Below, in pieces: positions 55,631-64,000 of a stretch of 64,000 nucleotides of DNA. The stretch is from Filimonas lacunae (lineage in GTDB: Bacteria; Bacteroidota; Bacteroidia; Chitinophagales; Chitinophagaceae). The stretch lies in assembly GCF_002355595.1 (NCBI RefSeq), contig NZ_AP017422.1:4526001-4590000 (forward strand). The letters are read 5' to 3'. Numbering within the stretch: the first letter of the stretch is position 1; each line of letters starts with the position of its first letter. The position numbers and the translations under genes were made by a program. The notes below the pieces were generated by a model. The model saw only the letters and a list, made by a program, of their open reading frames with translations. It ran no database searches and had not been told where the DNA came from.

Positions 55631-55670
55631 TAGAAGCGGAAAGTTTGAATAATCATGCTTCCCGCTTCTA
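55631..55670. terminator. Bidirectional hairpin between convergent genes
   Basis: A 13-bp stem with one mismatch (55631-55643 with 55658-55670), between the LanKC-like stop and the GT2 stop. Confidence 0.65.
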
Positions 55671-55672
55671 TA

Positions 55673-56509
55673 TCAATCAGATAATGGTTCTCGCATTATT
55701 ACTTTTTGGGTATCCCTTAATGGAATGATAGAAACAGTTTCTCTTTTGGGAACACTGTGATAAGCCATGTTTTTAAATATACGGAATGATCCCAGGTGAA
55801 TTTTTTGCAGAAAATACTGAAGACTTACCCTTAATACGCCTAACCCATATATGGAACTTCTTTTAAAATTGATGGAGGATGCCTCTTTGAAATATTTCGT
55901 AGGACATGTCACTTCTGCAATTTCAAAGCCCTTATAAAATATTTGGGCCAGCATCTCATTATCAAACACAAAATCATCAGAGTTTTGCAGATAAGGTATT
56001 GCCTGCAAAACTTCTTTACTAAATGCGCGATACCCAGTATGATACTCAGAAAGCTTCTGCGTCATCAGCAGATTCTGTGTCATAGTGAGCATACGATTGA
56101 AAAAATACTTGTATAAAGGCATTCCACCTTTTAAAGCACCGCGACCTAATATTCTGGAACCCAGTACAACAGGGTATACATTATTGGCAATTAAGGAAAC
56201 CATTGGTGCAATTAACGCCGGTGTATACTGATAATCTGGATGTAACATAACAACAATATCTGCTCCTAACTCCAGGGCTTTATTATAACAGCTTTTCTGA
56301 TTGCCACCATAACCTTTATTTTCCTCATGGCAAACAATATTCACTATTCCTAATTCTTTTGCTACCGCTACCGTATTATCTTTACTGGCATCATCTACCA
56401 GGATTATAAAATCCACTAACGATCGGTCTATTTCGCGGTAGGTAACAGGAAGCGTTTGAGCTGCATTGTATGCAGGTAATACGGCCGCTATCTTTTTTCC
56501 ATTGAGCAT
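55673..56509 (-). CDS. GT2 glycosyltransferase (dolichyl/polyprenyl-phosphate sugar synthase-like)
   Basis: A 278-residue protein with the GT2 fold: AVLPAYNAAQTLP, LVDDASKDNT, NKGYGGNQKSCYNKALE and the metal-binding region MLHPDYQYTP, ending in a segment with LSEYHTGYRAF. Resembles enzymes that transfer a sugar from a nucleotide donor to polyprenyl phosphate, without the membrane helices of the larger forms. It lies 22 bp after the three GT-C-like genes, which could use the polyprenyl-linked sugar it makes. It is a good functional pair (inference). Confidence 0.85.
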   Translation of the reverse strand: MLNGKKIAAVLPAYNAAQTLPVTYREIDRSLVDFIILVDDASKDNTVAVAKELGIVNIVCHEENKGYGGNQKSCYNKALELGADIVVMLHPDYQYTPALIAPMVSLIANNVYPVVLGSRILGRGALKGGMPLYKYFFNRMLTMTQNLLMTQKLSEYHTGYRAFSKEVLQAIPYLQNSDDFVFDNEMLAQIFYKGFEIAEVTCPTKYFKEASSINFKRSSIYGLGVLRVSLQYFLQKIHLGSFRIFKNMAYHSVPKRETVSIIPLRDTQKVIMREPLSD

Positions 56510-56531
56510 ATAATCAGTTTAATTACTGAAT

Positions 56532-58052
56532 TTATTCTACAGTGGTGGCTATGTTCGGAACAGAAGTATTATTTGATGGGGCATTTTTAAGCATGTACTC
56601 TACAACAATTAAAGTAAAAGTGCCAGCTACAATGAGCACCAGAAGCTGGTATCGAAGCACGGGAGCAGATGTGATACAATTGAATGCAGCATCCATCAAC
56701 CAAAGACATAGTATAAGTAAAGCGGGATACAAAACATTTCTATTTGCAAGTATTTTTGTTCTGTATAAAAGAAATATAACTGTACTAAACAGATAAACAA
56801 AATGAATAATTAACGCTATTGTCGGCCATAGCTTTAAAAGCTGATGCTTTATCCGAATACTTTTAGGAGAAGTAGAGAAAGCAGATAAATAAAACCAGTT
56901 GGTAGAAAAATCAGTAAGAAAATAATCAAGATCGAACATGCTCGCTAAAACATAATTTTCAGCCGGAGGATATAAATATCGGTATAGATTAGGTACTACA
57001 AAGTGATTGACAAATGCAGCAGGATGTTTTTTTATTATGTAAGAACCATATTCATTTAATACAGGGGCTACTCCTGCAAAATATTGATAACCGTCTTTAC
57101 TAAAATAATCATGCCTATAGATCAGATACATATATTGTTTTAACGGCGAAGTCCTTTTAAACATATAATAACCTCCGTTAAGGTCGTCATGGCTTAATAA
57201 ATCTATAGGTGGATGGCGCGCTAAAAAATATTGCTTTACCATCTGCTGTAAGGGTAGAAGATTTGCAGACATTAAGGTATCAGCCTGATCGATATAATCC
57301 CCCAGATAAAGGGCATTATTCGCAAGTTTCCATCCACCAAATGCAGAAAATTGCATTTGGCCAGATGCTTTTTTATTTTCATTGCTAGTATATATAACAA
57401 AAAGTCCTACCAGGCAAATCTGAATAGCAATGCCAGCTAATTTTAGCCAAATTTTCTGCTTACTAATAGCAATAGCTAGGATTGCCAGTATAGGATAATA
57501 CATGGCATGATAACGTATAGTAAAAGCTACCAGTAATAATAAAGCCTGAGAAATCAACATAGATGTTTTGGGTTGCTGTATTATCCAAATGAGTTGTGTT
57601 ATCCACAGCAGGCTAATGGCAGTAAATGCAGCATCTGCCATAATTACATTGCAGGTGTAGAAAAATAGAGGGTTCAGAAATAGAAAAACAAAAAGAATGA
57701 TAGTACTCATTTTACCAGGTCGGTAAAAGTACTGGATGGTGAAAAAGAAGACGACAAAGGAAAACTGTAGCAATAGATATTGCAGTGTTACAAAAAATAA
57801 GTGGGAATGTGAAAGAAATCCTGACAAACGTATAAACCAGGAATATCCTATAGGCCATATATGAACGGTGAGTTTGTATGCAGCCGCATGAATATAAAAG
57901 TAGGAATCCAGAGAGAGATTAGGATAAGGATATATCATTTTAAACAGAGGCCATATCAGCATGACGATAATCCCAATCAGCCATAACAGATACCTGTTAC
58001 TACTATCTTTTAGTATAAACGACAGTAAACCTAAATTATTTCCGGTAGACAT
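56532..58052 (-). CDS. GT-C-like polytopic membrane protein (copy 1)
   Basis: About 506 residues from the ATG at 58052 (58097 is the alternative). Landmarks: DSYFYIHAAA, WPIGYSWFIRLSG, FTIRYHAMYYPI, FSAFGGWKLANNALY, APVLRYQLL. The same landmarks occur in the two upstream genes and in the fused gene at the left edge. Roughly ten hydrophobic segments. Probably transfers a sugar from a lipid donor to a periplasmic acceptor, but acceptor and sugar are unknown. Confidence 0.75.
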   Translation of the reverse strand: MSTGNNLGLLSFILKDSSNRYLLWLIGIIVMLIWPLFKMIYPYPNLSLDSYFYIHAAAYKLTVHIWPIGYSWFIRLSGFLSHSHLFFVTLQYLLLQFSFVVFFFTIQYFYRPGKMSTIILFVFLFLNPLFFYTCNVIMADAAFTAISLLWITQLIWIIQQPKTSMLISQALLLLVAFTIRYHAMYYPILAILAIAISKQKIWLKLAGIAIQICLVGLFVIYTSNENKKASGQMQFSAFGGWKLANNALYLGDYIDQADTLMSANLLPLQQMVKQYFLARHPPIDLLSHDDLNGGYYMFKRTSPLKQYMYLIYRHDYFSKDGYQYFAGVAPVLNEYGSYIIKKHPAAFVNHFVVPNLYRYLYPPAENYVLASMFDLDYFLTDFSTNWFYLSAFSTSPKSIRIKHQLLKLWPTIALIIHFVYLFSTVIFLLYRTKILANRNVLYPALLILCLWLMDAAFNCITSAPVLRYQLLVLIVAGTFTLIVVEYMLKNAPSNNTSVPNIATTVE

Positions 58053-58097
58053 GTACACTATTTTAGCTGTGACAACAATAAAATAAAGCACGAACAA

Positions 58098-59657
58098 TTA
58101 TAGGAAAGGAACTTTTTGTTCTTTAGCAGGAATCTCAATCGTGTTTCTACTATGCCGTCCTATTGCCTGTTGCGGTAAAGCCCAGAAATACAATTCCGAA
58201 AAAACAAGACTGAAGCCTAGTTCCACGACCATTATAAACAATTGGTAACGCAACACTATAGCTGCCGCCACTATACTGAATCCGAAATCAAACAACCACA
58301 AACCACCAATGGTTAGTAAAACATAATTCGTAAGTCGCGCCGTTCTCCGGTATACTTTATAAAATAAGAAATTAAAAGCAGTGAATAAAAATAGTAAATG
58401 GATAATCATTGTGAATACAGGATATAAAGAAAATAGAATTGTTCGAAATTGTATTAAAACTCCGGAAGCCTCAAGTGTTTGCAGTCCAAACCATTCTATA
58501 GAGGATTTCCCCAAGTAATCTTTCCGGAGAGCAAACGGATTGTATGAATCTACTAGAACTTCTTGAGGCGGATAAAAATACCGGCCAACATTGGGTAATA
58601 CAAAATGCTGAACAAAAGCAATGGGATATTTTTTGATAATGAAAACTCCGTAATCCTGGTATAAAGGCCCCATCAGAGCAAATTTTTGAAAATTAAGATT
58701 TATGTTAGGAGCGTCCTTCCCATAGATGCTAAACATATGTTGAATAAGCGGCGAGGGATGGATATACATATAAAAACTGCCCCAGGTAGGATCGTTCACC
58801 CCAACCCCTACCTGGTAATGCCTTTTGCTAAAATACTCTCGGACTCTGTCGTCCAACGCTTTAAACCGATCAGGAACAGTATCATGATTAGCCTGATATA
58901 CATGCTCGTATATGTATAGGGCATCATTGGCCAATTTCCAGCCACCAAAGGGAGAAAACTGAGCAACTTTATATTGTTGCTTCATCCGATGAGTAGTATA
59001 GGTAATAAATATACCTAAAAGCAGGAACTGTAGGACAATGCCGCCTAGCTTATATTGTAAAGCTTGTCGACTAAGTATAAAAGCTAGGGCGGCTATAAAA
59101 GGATAATACAAGGCATTATACCGTACAGTAAAAGTGAATAACAAAAGCAGAGCATGGGTTACTAACATATAAGGTCGGGGCCGGTAAATAATCCAAAGCA
59201 GCTGACTCAGCCAGGTAAGACTGAGAGCTGTAAACAGAGAATCTGATAACACCAAGTTGCTAACATATGGAAAAATAGGGTTCGCAAATAGTAATATCAG
59301 TAAAACAATGGAGCTTTTTTTGCCTAAAAGGAAAAGGTACCGAAGCGTAAAAAAAAAATATAGTAAGGCAAGATTAAGCAACAAATGCTGAAGAGTAAGC
59401 AACCAGTTAACAGAATGAGAAATAAGCCCTACCAAGCGCAAAAAACGCGAATAACCAATAGGCCAGGCGTTTACATCAGCATCAGCAACGGCAGCAGTTA
59501 TATAGTAATACGAATCGAATATCACATTCGGATTGGGGTATAAATATTTAAACACAACCCAACCTATAGTAGTAAATAGCAGCACGCTAAGTAAATAAAT
59601 ACGATTAAGCTTGTTGTGCCATATAAAGCTTATGAAAAACAAAGCGTTCTTTTCCAT
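58098..59657 (-). CDS. GT-C-like polytopic membrane protein (copy 2)
   Basis: A 519-residue protein, paralogue of its neighbours: DSYYYITAAV, WPIGYSRFLRLVG, FTVRYNALYYPF, FSPFGGWKLANDALY, VLRYQLFIM. The acidic residue of DSY in the first loop is the best candidate for the GT-C catalytic Asp. 74 bp after copy 3; leftward, with the GT2 gene at the end of the run. Confidence 0.75.
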   Translation of the reverse strand: MEKNALFFISFIWHNKLNRIYLLSVLLFTTIGWVVFKYLYPNPNVIFDSYYYITAAVADADVNAWPIGYSRFLRLVGLISHSVNWLLTLQHLLLNLALLYFFFTLRYLFLLGKKSSIVLLILLFANPIFPYVSNLVLSDSLFTALSLTWLSQLLWIIYRPRPYMLVTHALLLLFTFTVRYNALYYPFIAALAFILSRQALQYKLGGIVLQFLLLGIFITYTTHRMKQQYKVAQFSPFGGWKLANDALYIYEHVYQANHDTVPDRFKALDDRVREYFSKRHYQVGVGVNDPTWGSFYMYIHPSPLIQHMFSIYGKDAPNINLNFQKFALMGPLYQDYGVFIIKKYPIAFVQHFVLPNVGRYFYPPQEVLVDSYNPFALRKDYLGKSSIEWFGLQTLEASGVLIQFRTILFSLYPVFTMIIHLLFLFTAFNFLFYKVYRRTARLTNYVLLTIGGLWLFDFGFSIVAAAIVLRYQLFIMVVELGFSLVFSELYFWALPQQAIGRHSRNTIEIPAKEQKVPFL

Positions 59658-59730
59658 AGGTCTTAAAGATAGTTTTTTGACAGATGTTATTAAGGGAGAA
59701 GCTCCTACTTACAAAGGAACAGATTATCAG

Positions 59731-61200
59731 TTATTGAGGAGACCGTTCTATTTGATTATTAGAATAATGTGTTAGAAGCATTGCAAAAGCCACCATTATA
59801 ATCATAGGAATAACCTGGTAACGCAAAACCACTGGGGTCGCAAACACACTAAACGCAAAATTCACTAATAAAAAAAAAGTAGCGAGCAATATGGATATGT
59901 TTAAAAACCGATGATTATTTTTAAACGGTTTGCTGAATAAAAAAAAGGCAAACTGCGTGAGAAAGTAGATATTGAGCAGGAAAAAGCACCAGGGAGCTAT
60001 ATAAAAAAGATAACCTTGAAAATGGATAGAAGGTATAAGGCTAATCTTATTGGACGGCAACCTGAACCATTCCCGTGCTCCATCCCATACTTCTGTACTC
60101 CCAATATTATAGATTTCGAATTTTTCAGGATAAGGAATAAAATAATTTCTCGTATTCAGCCATATATAATACTGCACGAAAGCTAAAGGGTAATGCCGGA
60201 TAAGCCAGTTGCCATAAGTTTTATACACCGGCGATACAGATCCCCAGAATTGAAAACCTGAACCATTAGGTTGCCGCAGTCCATTATCGAACAAATATGG
60301 CTTTAAGATAGCGTTCGGCACTTTTATAAAATAAGTACCTTGGATTGCTTCAAATGGAGGATTCTTCTCATGAATGTGCTTAAAATAATATTGAGTATAT
60401 TTATCCAATAACCTGGTTTCGGGTGGCAGCATATTACTGTCTACCGTAATATGCTGATACATATATAAAGCATTACAAGCAATCTGCCAGCCCCCAAATA
60501 CAGAAAACTCTGCAACGCCTGTCTGCTTTTTTGTTTCCTGCTGCGTATACACAATAAAAGGTAATATTAGCAGCCAGGGAGCTATGATGCCTGCGAGCCG
60601 ATTAGTCCATTTAAGCCTAGCAAACAATATAGCAGCGATGCTCACTATAGGATAATAAATAGCAGTATACCTGATTGTAAAAGCCACCCCTATTAGTACA
60701 GCCTGAATTATGAGGTGTCTGTTTTTAGCTTGACGCAACATCCATAAGTACTGCGCAAATAATACAATGCTAATCGCAGTAAAAATGGCATCACTTAATA
60801 CACAATTAGAGAGATACAAGAATATGGGATTGAAAAACAAAAATATATATAGCAAAACAATAGCTGCTTTAGGCAGGGTAAACAGGTAGCAGACCGTATA
60901 AAAGAAGTAGAGAAGGCCGGCTACTAAAATAAAATGCTGAGCCACCACCAACAACTGGTGCGAAGGGAATATCCAATGCATAAAAGCCAGGAACCTGGCA
61001 TAGCCTATTGGCCATAAATTAACCGTAAGTCCTTTTTGTGCAGTTTCGATGTAATTATACGAATCTGATATAAAATCAGGAAATGGATAGAAATGCTTAA
61101 ACAGGGTGAGCTGAATAATAGAGCCTATCAACGTTATCCATAAATAATTCCTATAGGTCTTATTTGTAAAAATGGATTTAAGTAGACTATCTGATTTCAT
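59731..61200 (-). CDS. GT-C-like polytopic membrane protein (copy 3)
   Basis: About 489 residues from the ATG at 61200, where the cytoplasmic MKSDSLLKSIFTNK precedes the first helix; the frame extends to 61263 but that part looks like leader. Landmarks: DSYNYIETAQK, WPIGYARFLAF, FTIRYTAIYYPI, FSVFGGWQIACNALY, VVLRYQVIPM. It is the most divergent copy in the first loop. Upstream lies the intron and its flanking terminator. Confidence 0.75.
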   Translation of the reverse strand: MKSDSLLKSIFTNKTYRNYLWITLIGSIIQLTLFKHFYPFPDFISDSYNYIETAQKGLTVNLWPIGYARFLAFMHWIFPSHQLLVVAQHFILVAGLLYFFYTVCYLFTLPKAAIVLLYIFLFFNPIFLYLSNCVLSDAIFTAISIVLFAQYLWMLRQAKNRHLIIQAVLIGVAFTIRYTAIYYPIVSIAAILFARLKWTNRLAGIIAPWLLILPFIVYTQQETKKQTGVAEFSVFGGWQIACNALYMYQHITVDSNMLPPETRLLDKYTQYYFKHIHEKNPPFEAIQGTYFIKVPNAILKPYLFDNGLRQPNGSGFQFWGSVSPVYKTYGNWLIRHYPLAFVQYYIWLNTRNYFIPYPEKFEIYNIGSTEVWDGAREWFRLPSNKISLIPSIHFQGYLFYIAPWCFFLLNIYFLTQFAFFLFSKPFKNNHRFLNISILLATFFLLVNFAFSVFATPVVLRYQVIPMIIMVAFAMLLTHYSNNQIERSPQ

Positions 61201-61268
61201 GCTTGTAAAATCATTTTTTACAGTAGGATGGAGAGGAACAGCTGAAACTGGATAAAGGAGCATGCAAA

Positions 61269-61296
61269 AGACCCATATGTTTCTACATATGGGTCT
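61269..61296 (-). terminator. Intrinsic terminator between intron and GT-C genes
   Basis: A 12-bp perfect stem (61269-61280 with 61285-61296), 4-nt loop, and on the minus strand a TTTTG tail. It probably ended transcripts of the SusD gene before the intron inserted. Confidence 0.75.
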
Positions 61297-61349
61297 CTAT
61301 AAGTACAACAAAATTGTTTAAATTCTATTAGTAAGTAAACCCGGGCATC

Positions 61350-62687
61350 TCAGCACCGGGATTCTGTAAGAACCGTGCGTAACATGTAACAGTCTCCCGT
61401 TACACGGCTCCGGTTATCAATCGTTGGTTTCGATCCTAAGAGCTCCCAGTGGGCAAAAAGCTTTGGCTGGCAAACCGACACGCGGTGCATCCATCTAATC
61501 GCCTTCATTTCGCTGGATCTTAGAGTCTTGTATTTTCGTCTTGCCCAGCTCGCAAGTTTCACATTTACTATGTGCATATAATTCACAAGTTTTGCTTTAT
61601 AAAATTTACCTTAGTAATTGATCCAGCCCGTCAGTACTGGATTGAGCTCTGTAGCTACATCCTGTAGATTGTTAGTGGTCTGTCTCAACACATGCCACTT
61701 CCGCATCTTTTCGTTCATTGATCGCATTGACTTATTACTTACCCCAGGCAGCCAGTTGGTGAACCATTCTCCACGCTGACTATTTCTAGCTAGTCGCGGT
61801 TTGAACGTATAACCAAGGAAGTCAAAGGACATTTGTTTCATTCCTTTCTGCCGCCTGTTACTGTCTTTGCAATAAACAACCTGCGTCTTTTCAGGATGCA
61901 ATTCCAGACCACACGCTTTCAACCGCTCATACAGCGCAGCTTTCAGCGATTCTGCTTCCTTCATGTTACGACAATGAATGATCGCATCATCAGCATATCG
62001 CTCGAACCGACATCCACTATATTCCCGATCCAGCCACTTATCCATCACGTAATGGAGGTATAAGTTCGCCAGTACAGGACCAATGATTGAGCCTTGCGGT
62101 ACACCTTTGGTTCTTGACACTATCGATCCATTTTGCTTTTGATACGGGGCTTTCAACCAACGCTCTATGTACAAAAGCATCCATCTTACCTGACAATGAC
62201 GCTGTAGCGCTTTCATCAGTAAGTCGTGGGGGATATTGTCGAAGTAACCCTTGATATCCACATCCACTACCCAGTTCAGACGCCAGCATCTTTCGCGCGC
62301 TTTAGATAAAGCATCGATCGCAAATTTTCCAGGTCGGTAGCCATAGCTATCTCGGTGAAAAATAAGCTCCAGTGATGGTTCTAACATACCTCTTACTACT
62401 GTCTGGGCAATCCGATCAGCTATGGTGGGTATACCCAGAGGTCTTAGTCCACCTCCTTTCTTTGGGATCTCGTGTAATCTCACCGTCGGTGGTATATAAC
62501 TACCTGAGCTCATCTGATTCCATAGCTTGTACAAGTGATCCCTATACCTTTCATGGAATACATCCAGACTTACTCCATCAACACCACCAGCTCTTTTATT
62601 CGAGTGTACCTTCTGATAGGCCATACTCACCAGTCGCCGACTAATACTAAACGATTTTGCTCCACTCATTTTCGAACCACCTGACAT
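61350..62687 (-). pseudogene. ltrA: Group II intron maturase with an in-frame ochre codon
   Basis: 446 codons in one frame. Residues 1-358 have the reverse-transcriptase order (GGVDGVS, IPKKGGGLRPLGIPTIADR, YGYRPGK, DVDIKGYFDNIPHDLL, GVPQGSIIGPVLANLYLH, the catalytic YADD). After GWINY the codon at 61613-61611 is TAA. The same frame then continues GKFYKAKLVNYMHIV and the maturase C-terminal WARRKYKTLRSSEMKAIRW ... PKLFAHW. A single base change from TAC/TAT (Tyr) explains it. The last codons run into domain V. The element is probably immobile unless the maturase is supplied in trans. Confidence 0.8.
61370..61410 (-). ncRNA. Group II intron domain V
   Basis: Minus-strand sequence begins GAGCCGTG and ends CACGGTTC, with the GAGA-type inner loop: the usual domain V hairpin. 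Domain VI follows toward 61331. Confidence 0.8.
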
Positions 62688-63224
62688 AATCAGTTTTCGT
62701 CCATGATTAAAAGCGTGATAACAGCCTCTCTTCGCTCCATTCTCATTACAAGAATTTCAGCACTACTACGAAGGCTTCTGTCCCTGTGCCGGACATCGAT
62801 ACTTTCTATCTTGCTGTCCTGGCAGCTTGATATTTTCTCTTATCATTCCGACGACAAATTCTCCTGTTCCCGGCAATTGCCCATGTTAAGATCGCGCTGT
62901 CTATACGCCGGATACCGCAGCAACAGTAATCAGGTGGCCTTACTGCTTATCCCAATGACGATACTGGACATTGGTTTTGACATCGTCTGACCCTTTGGAC
63001 GCCTCTAGCGACAGTTCACTTCGTTCGTCTTCTTAACACATACCTGACACGTTTAACATGCCTTTTCCTTTCATGCTCACTACCACAACTCTTAATTGCA
63101 GCAGCTAAAGGTGGTTTGACGGCTGTTCCTGAAAACCGCCGCCGATGGGCCTACCATCATTATTTGCCGAGCATTGAATGCTCATTCAAAGAACTATTTT
63201 GAACTCGCTGTTCATTCAGGACAC

Positions 63225-64000
63225 TCAATAACCTGGATTCTGATTACCTAATACAGGATTATACTGAAAATCCAAATATGGAATAGGGTAAAGTTGTTGG
63301 TAGGAGTTCCAAACAATCCCTTTATCTAGAGCAGCTTTTTGCATCACCTGATCAACTAATCCTGTTCTCTTAATATCAAGCCATCTATGACCAAATTCAG
63401 TAAATAGCTCGATTTGTCTTTCATGCATTAGTGCAGTTATTGCATCAGCCTGTGAAATAGATGGCACAATATCTGGTAAAGGGTTAGGAACCGAGTCACT
63501 AATTGCAGCACGAGCTCTCCTCCTGATGATATTTAAATCTTCTATTCCAGACTGCAACTTCCCTCCCCCCTGTCTTATGCGAGCTTCTGATCGTATTAAA
63601 TATTGCTCTGCAAGACGCAATATATTAGAATACTCCTTTCCGTAAGTGCTACCAATTCCTAATTTATATTTGTATGGAAAGTAATAAGTAATACCCGCTG
63701 ATGTTTTTACACTGGAAACCCATTTATTTCTTCTTAAGTCCCCTTTTTCAAAATTATTCAAAAATGCAGGAGAAAGAAAAACTGGCCATATGGTATTAGT
63801 AGAAGCAGGACCAGAAGCTGGCAAATTAAAATTCAATCCTTCTGGAGTGTTTCTAGAAGTAGCAGCAACTGGCTGTAGCTGCCAGATTGCCTCCATATTG
63901 CTATTTAAAAAAGCACCATCTAATGTTTGCAATCCAAACAACGTACTATTTCCTATCACTAAACTGGCCTGTGTTTCTGCATTTATATAGTCGCCCGCAT
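63225..64000 (-). CDS. SusD/RagB-family lipoprotein (5' partial)
   Basis: The frame is open to the window's end, so the N-terminus lies outside. The visible part has AGDYINAETQ, NMEAIWQLQPVAATS, YLIRSEARIRQGGGK, RRRARAAIS, RQIELFTEFGHRWLDIKRTG and ends QNPGY. It closely follows the SusD at 8830 (AIWQLQAVATG, RRVELFSEWGHRWLDLKRTG). A SusC gene is expected beyond the right edge. The intron begins right after its stop codon. Confidence 0.9.
   Translation of the reverse strand, partial: AGDYINAETQASLVIGNSTLFGLQTLDGAFLNSNMEAIWQLQPVAATSRNTPEGLNFNLPASGPASTNTIWPVFLSPAFLNNFEKGDLRRNKWVSSVKTSAGITYYFPYKYKLGIGSTYGKEYSNILRLAEQYLIRSEARIRQGGGKLQSGIEDLNIIRRRARAAISDSVPNPLPDIVPSISQADAITALMHERQIELFTEFGHRWLDIKRTGLVDQVMQKAALDKGIVWNSYQQLYPIPYLDFQYNPVLGNQNPGY

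Larger units (their letters stand above)
61331..63224 (-). mobile_element. Group II intron (approximate limits)
   Basis: Domain V, a reverse transcriptase/maturase ORF in the domain IV position, and about 500 bp of structured non-coding 5' sequence are present. The 5' end may be GTGTCC right after the SusD stop at 63225. The 3' end may be the TTTACTTAC at 61339-61331 below domain VI. Both ends are estimates by eye. Confidence 0.7.

Noticed and set aside
1-64000. CRISPR array, tRNA, rRNA, prophage or transposase genes
   Set aside because: None seen on reading; the only mobile element found is the group II intron.

Overview
The window looks like chromosome of a Bacteroidota member, most likely Chitinophagaceae (inference, no database search). 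The grounds are SusC/SusD outer-membrane pairs, ECF sigma/FecR pairs, many short leader lipoproteins, few Shine-Dalgarno sites, and promoters with the TAnnTTTG -7 element. No rRNA, tRNA, CRISPR array, integrase or phage genes were seen.

Left part (1-21036). A 3'-partial gene fuses the end of an FAD-dependent oxidoreductase to a GT-C-like membrane protein. It is followed by a small exported peptide. A long leftward transport locus comes next: ECF sigma, FecR, SusC, SusD, a thioredoxin-fold protein without its CxxC, a GH2 enzyme, a DUF4397-like lipoprotein and an S9 peptidase. Upstream lie a second sigma factor, a second FecR and a 77-residue duplicate of the FecR N-terminus, then a MauE-redoxin gene and a GH78 rhamnosidase.

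Middle (21123-36000). This part holds a DUF262/DUF1524 nuclease-like protein, two unknown exported proteins, and a protein with a GHLL...NLTP nuclease-like motif. A leftward operon then encodes two membrane coiled-coil proteins, a GH25 lysozyme and two exported caspase-fold peptidases. A 24-codon mirror copy of the last caspase's C-terminus faces it tail to tail. Two more unknown envelope genes follow.

Defence island (35786-50145). Eleven leftward genes, mostly overlapping or nearly touching, start with an XRE regulator. They are DUF4007, a large P-loop ATPase, a DndC/SspD-type PAPS-reductase-like protein, an unknown 541-residue protein, an ORC-like AAA ATPase, a PIN-like nuclease, a PLD-helicase fusion, a 74-residue protein, a DndD/SMC-like ATPase and a 165-residue protein. 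The first three match an SspBCD-type DNA phosphorothioation module. The rest is a candidate effector module, and I do not recognise the whole combination as a described system.

Right part (50320-64000). A second, rearranged version of the left locus has an amber-interrupted small peptide, a thioredoxin-fold protein with intact CGPC, a DUF4397-like lipoprotein, a LanKC-like protein lacking its zinc ligands, a GT2 glycosyltransferase and three tandem GT-C-like membrane proteins. A group II intron with an ochre codon in its maturase sits between these and a SusD gene cut by the window edge. The two loci share at least five gene families, which suggests duplicated cassettes for making, exporting or taking up a glycosylated or peptide product (inference).
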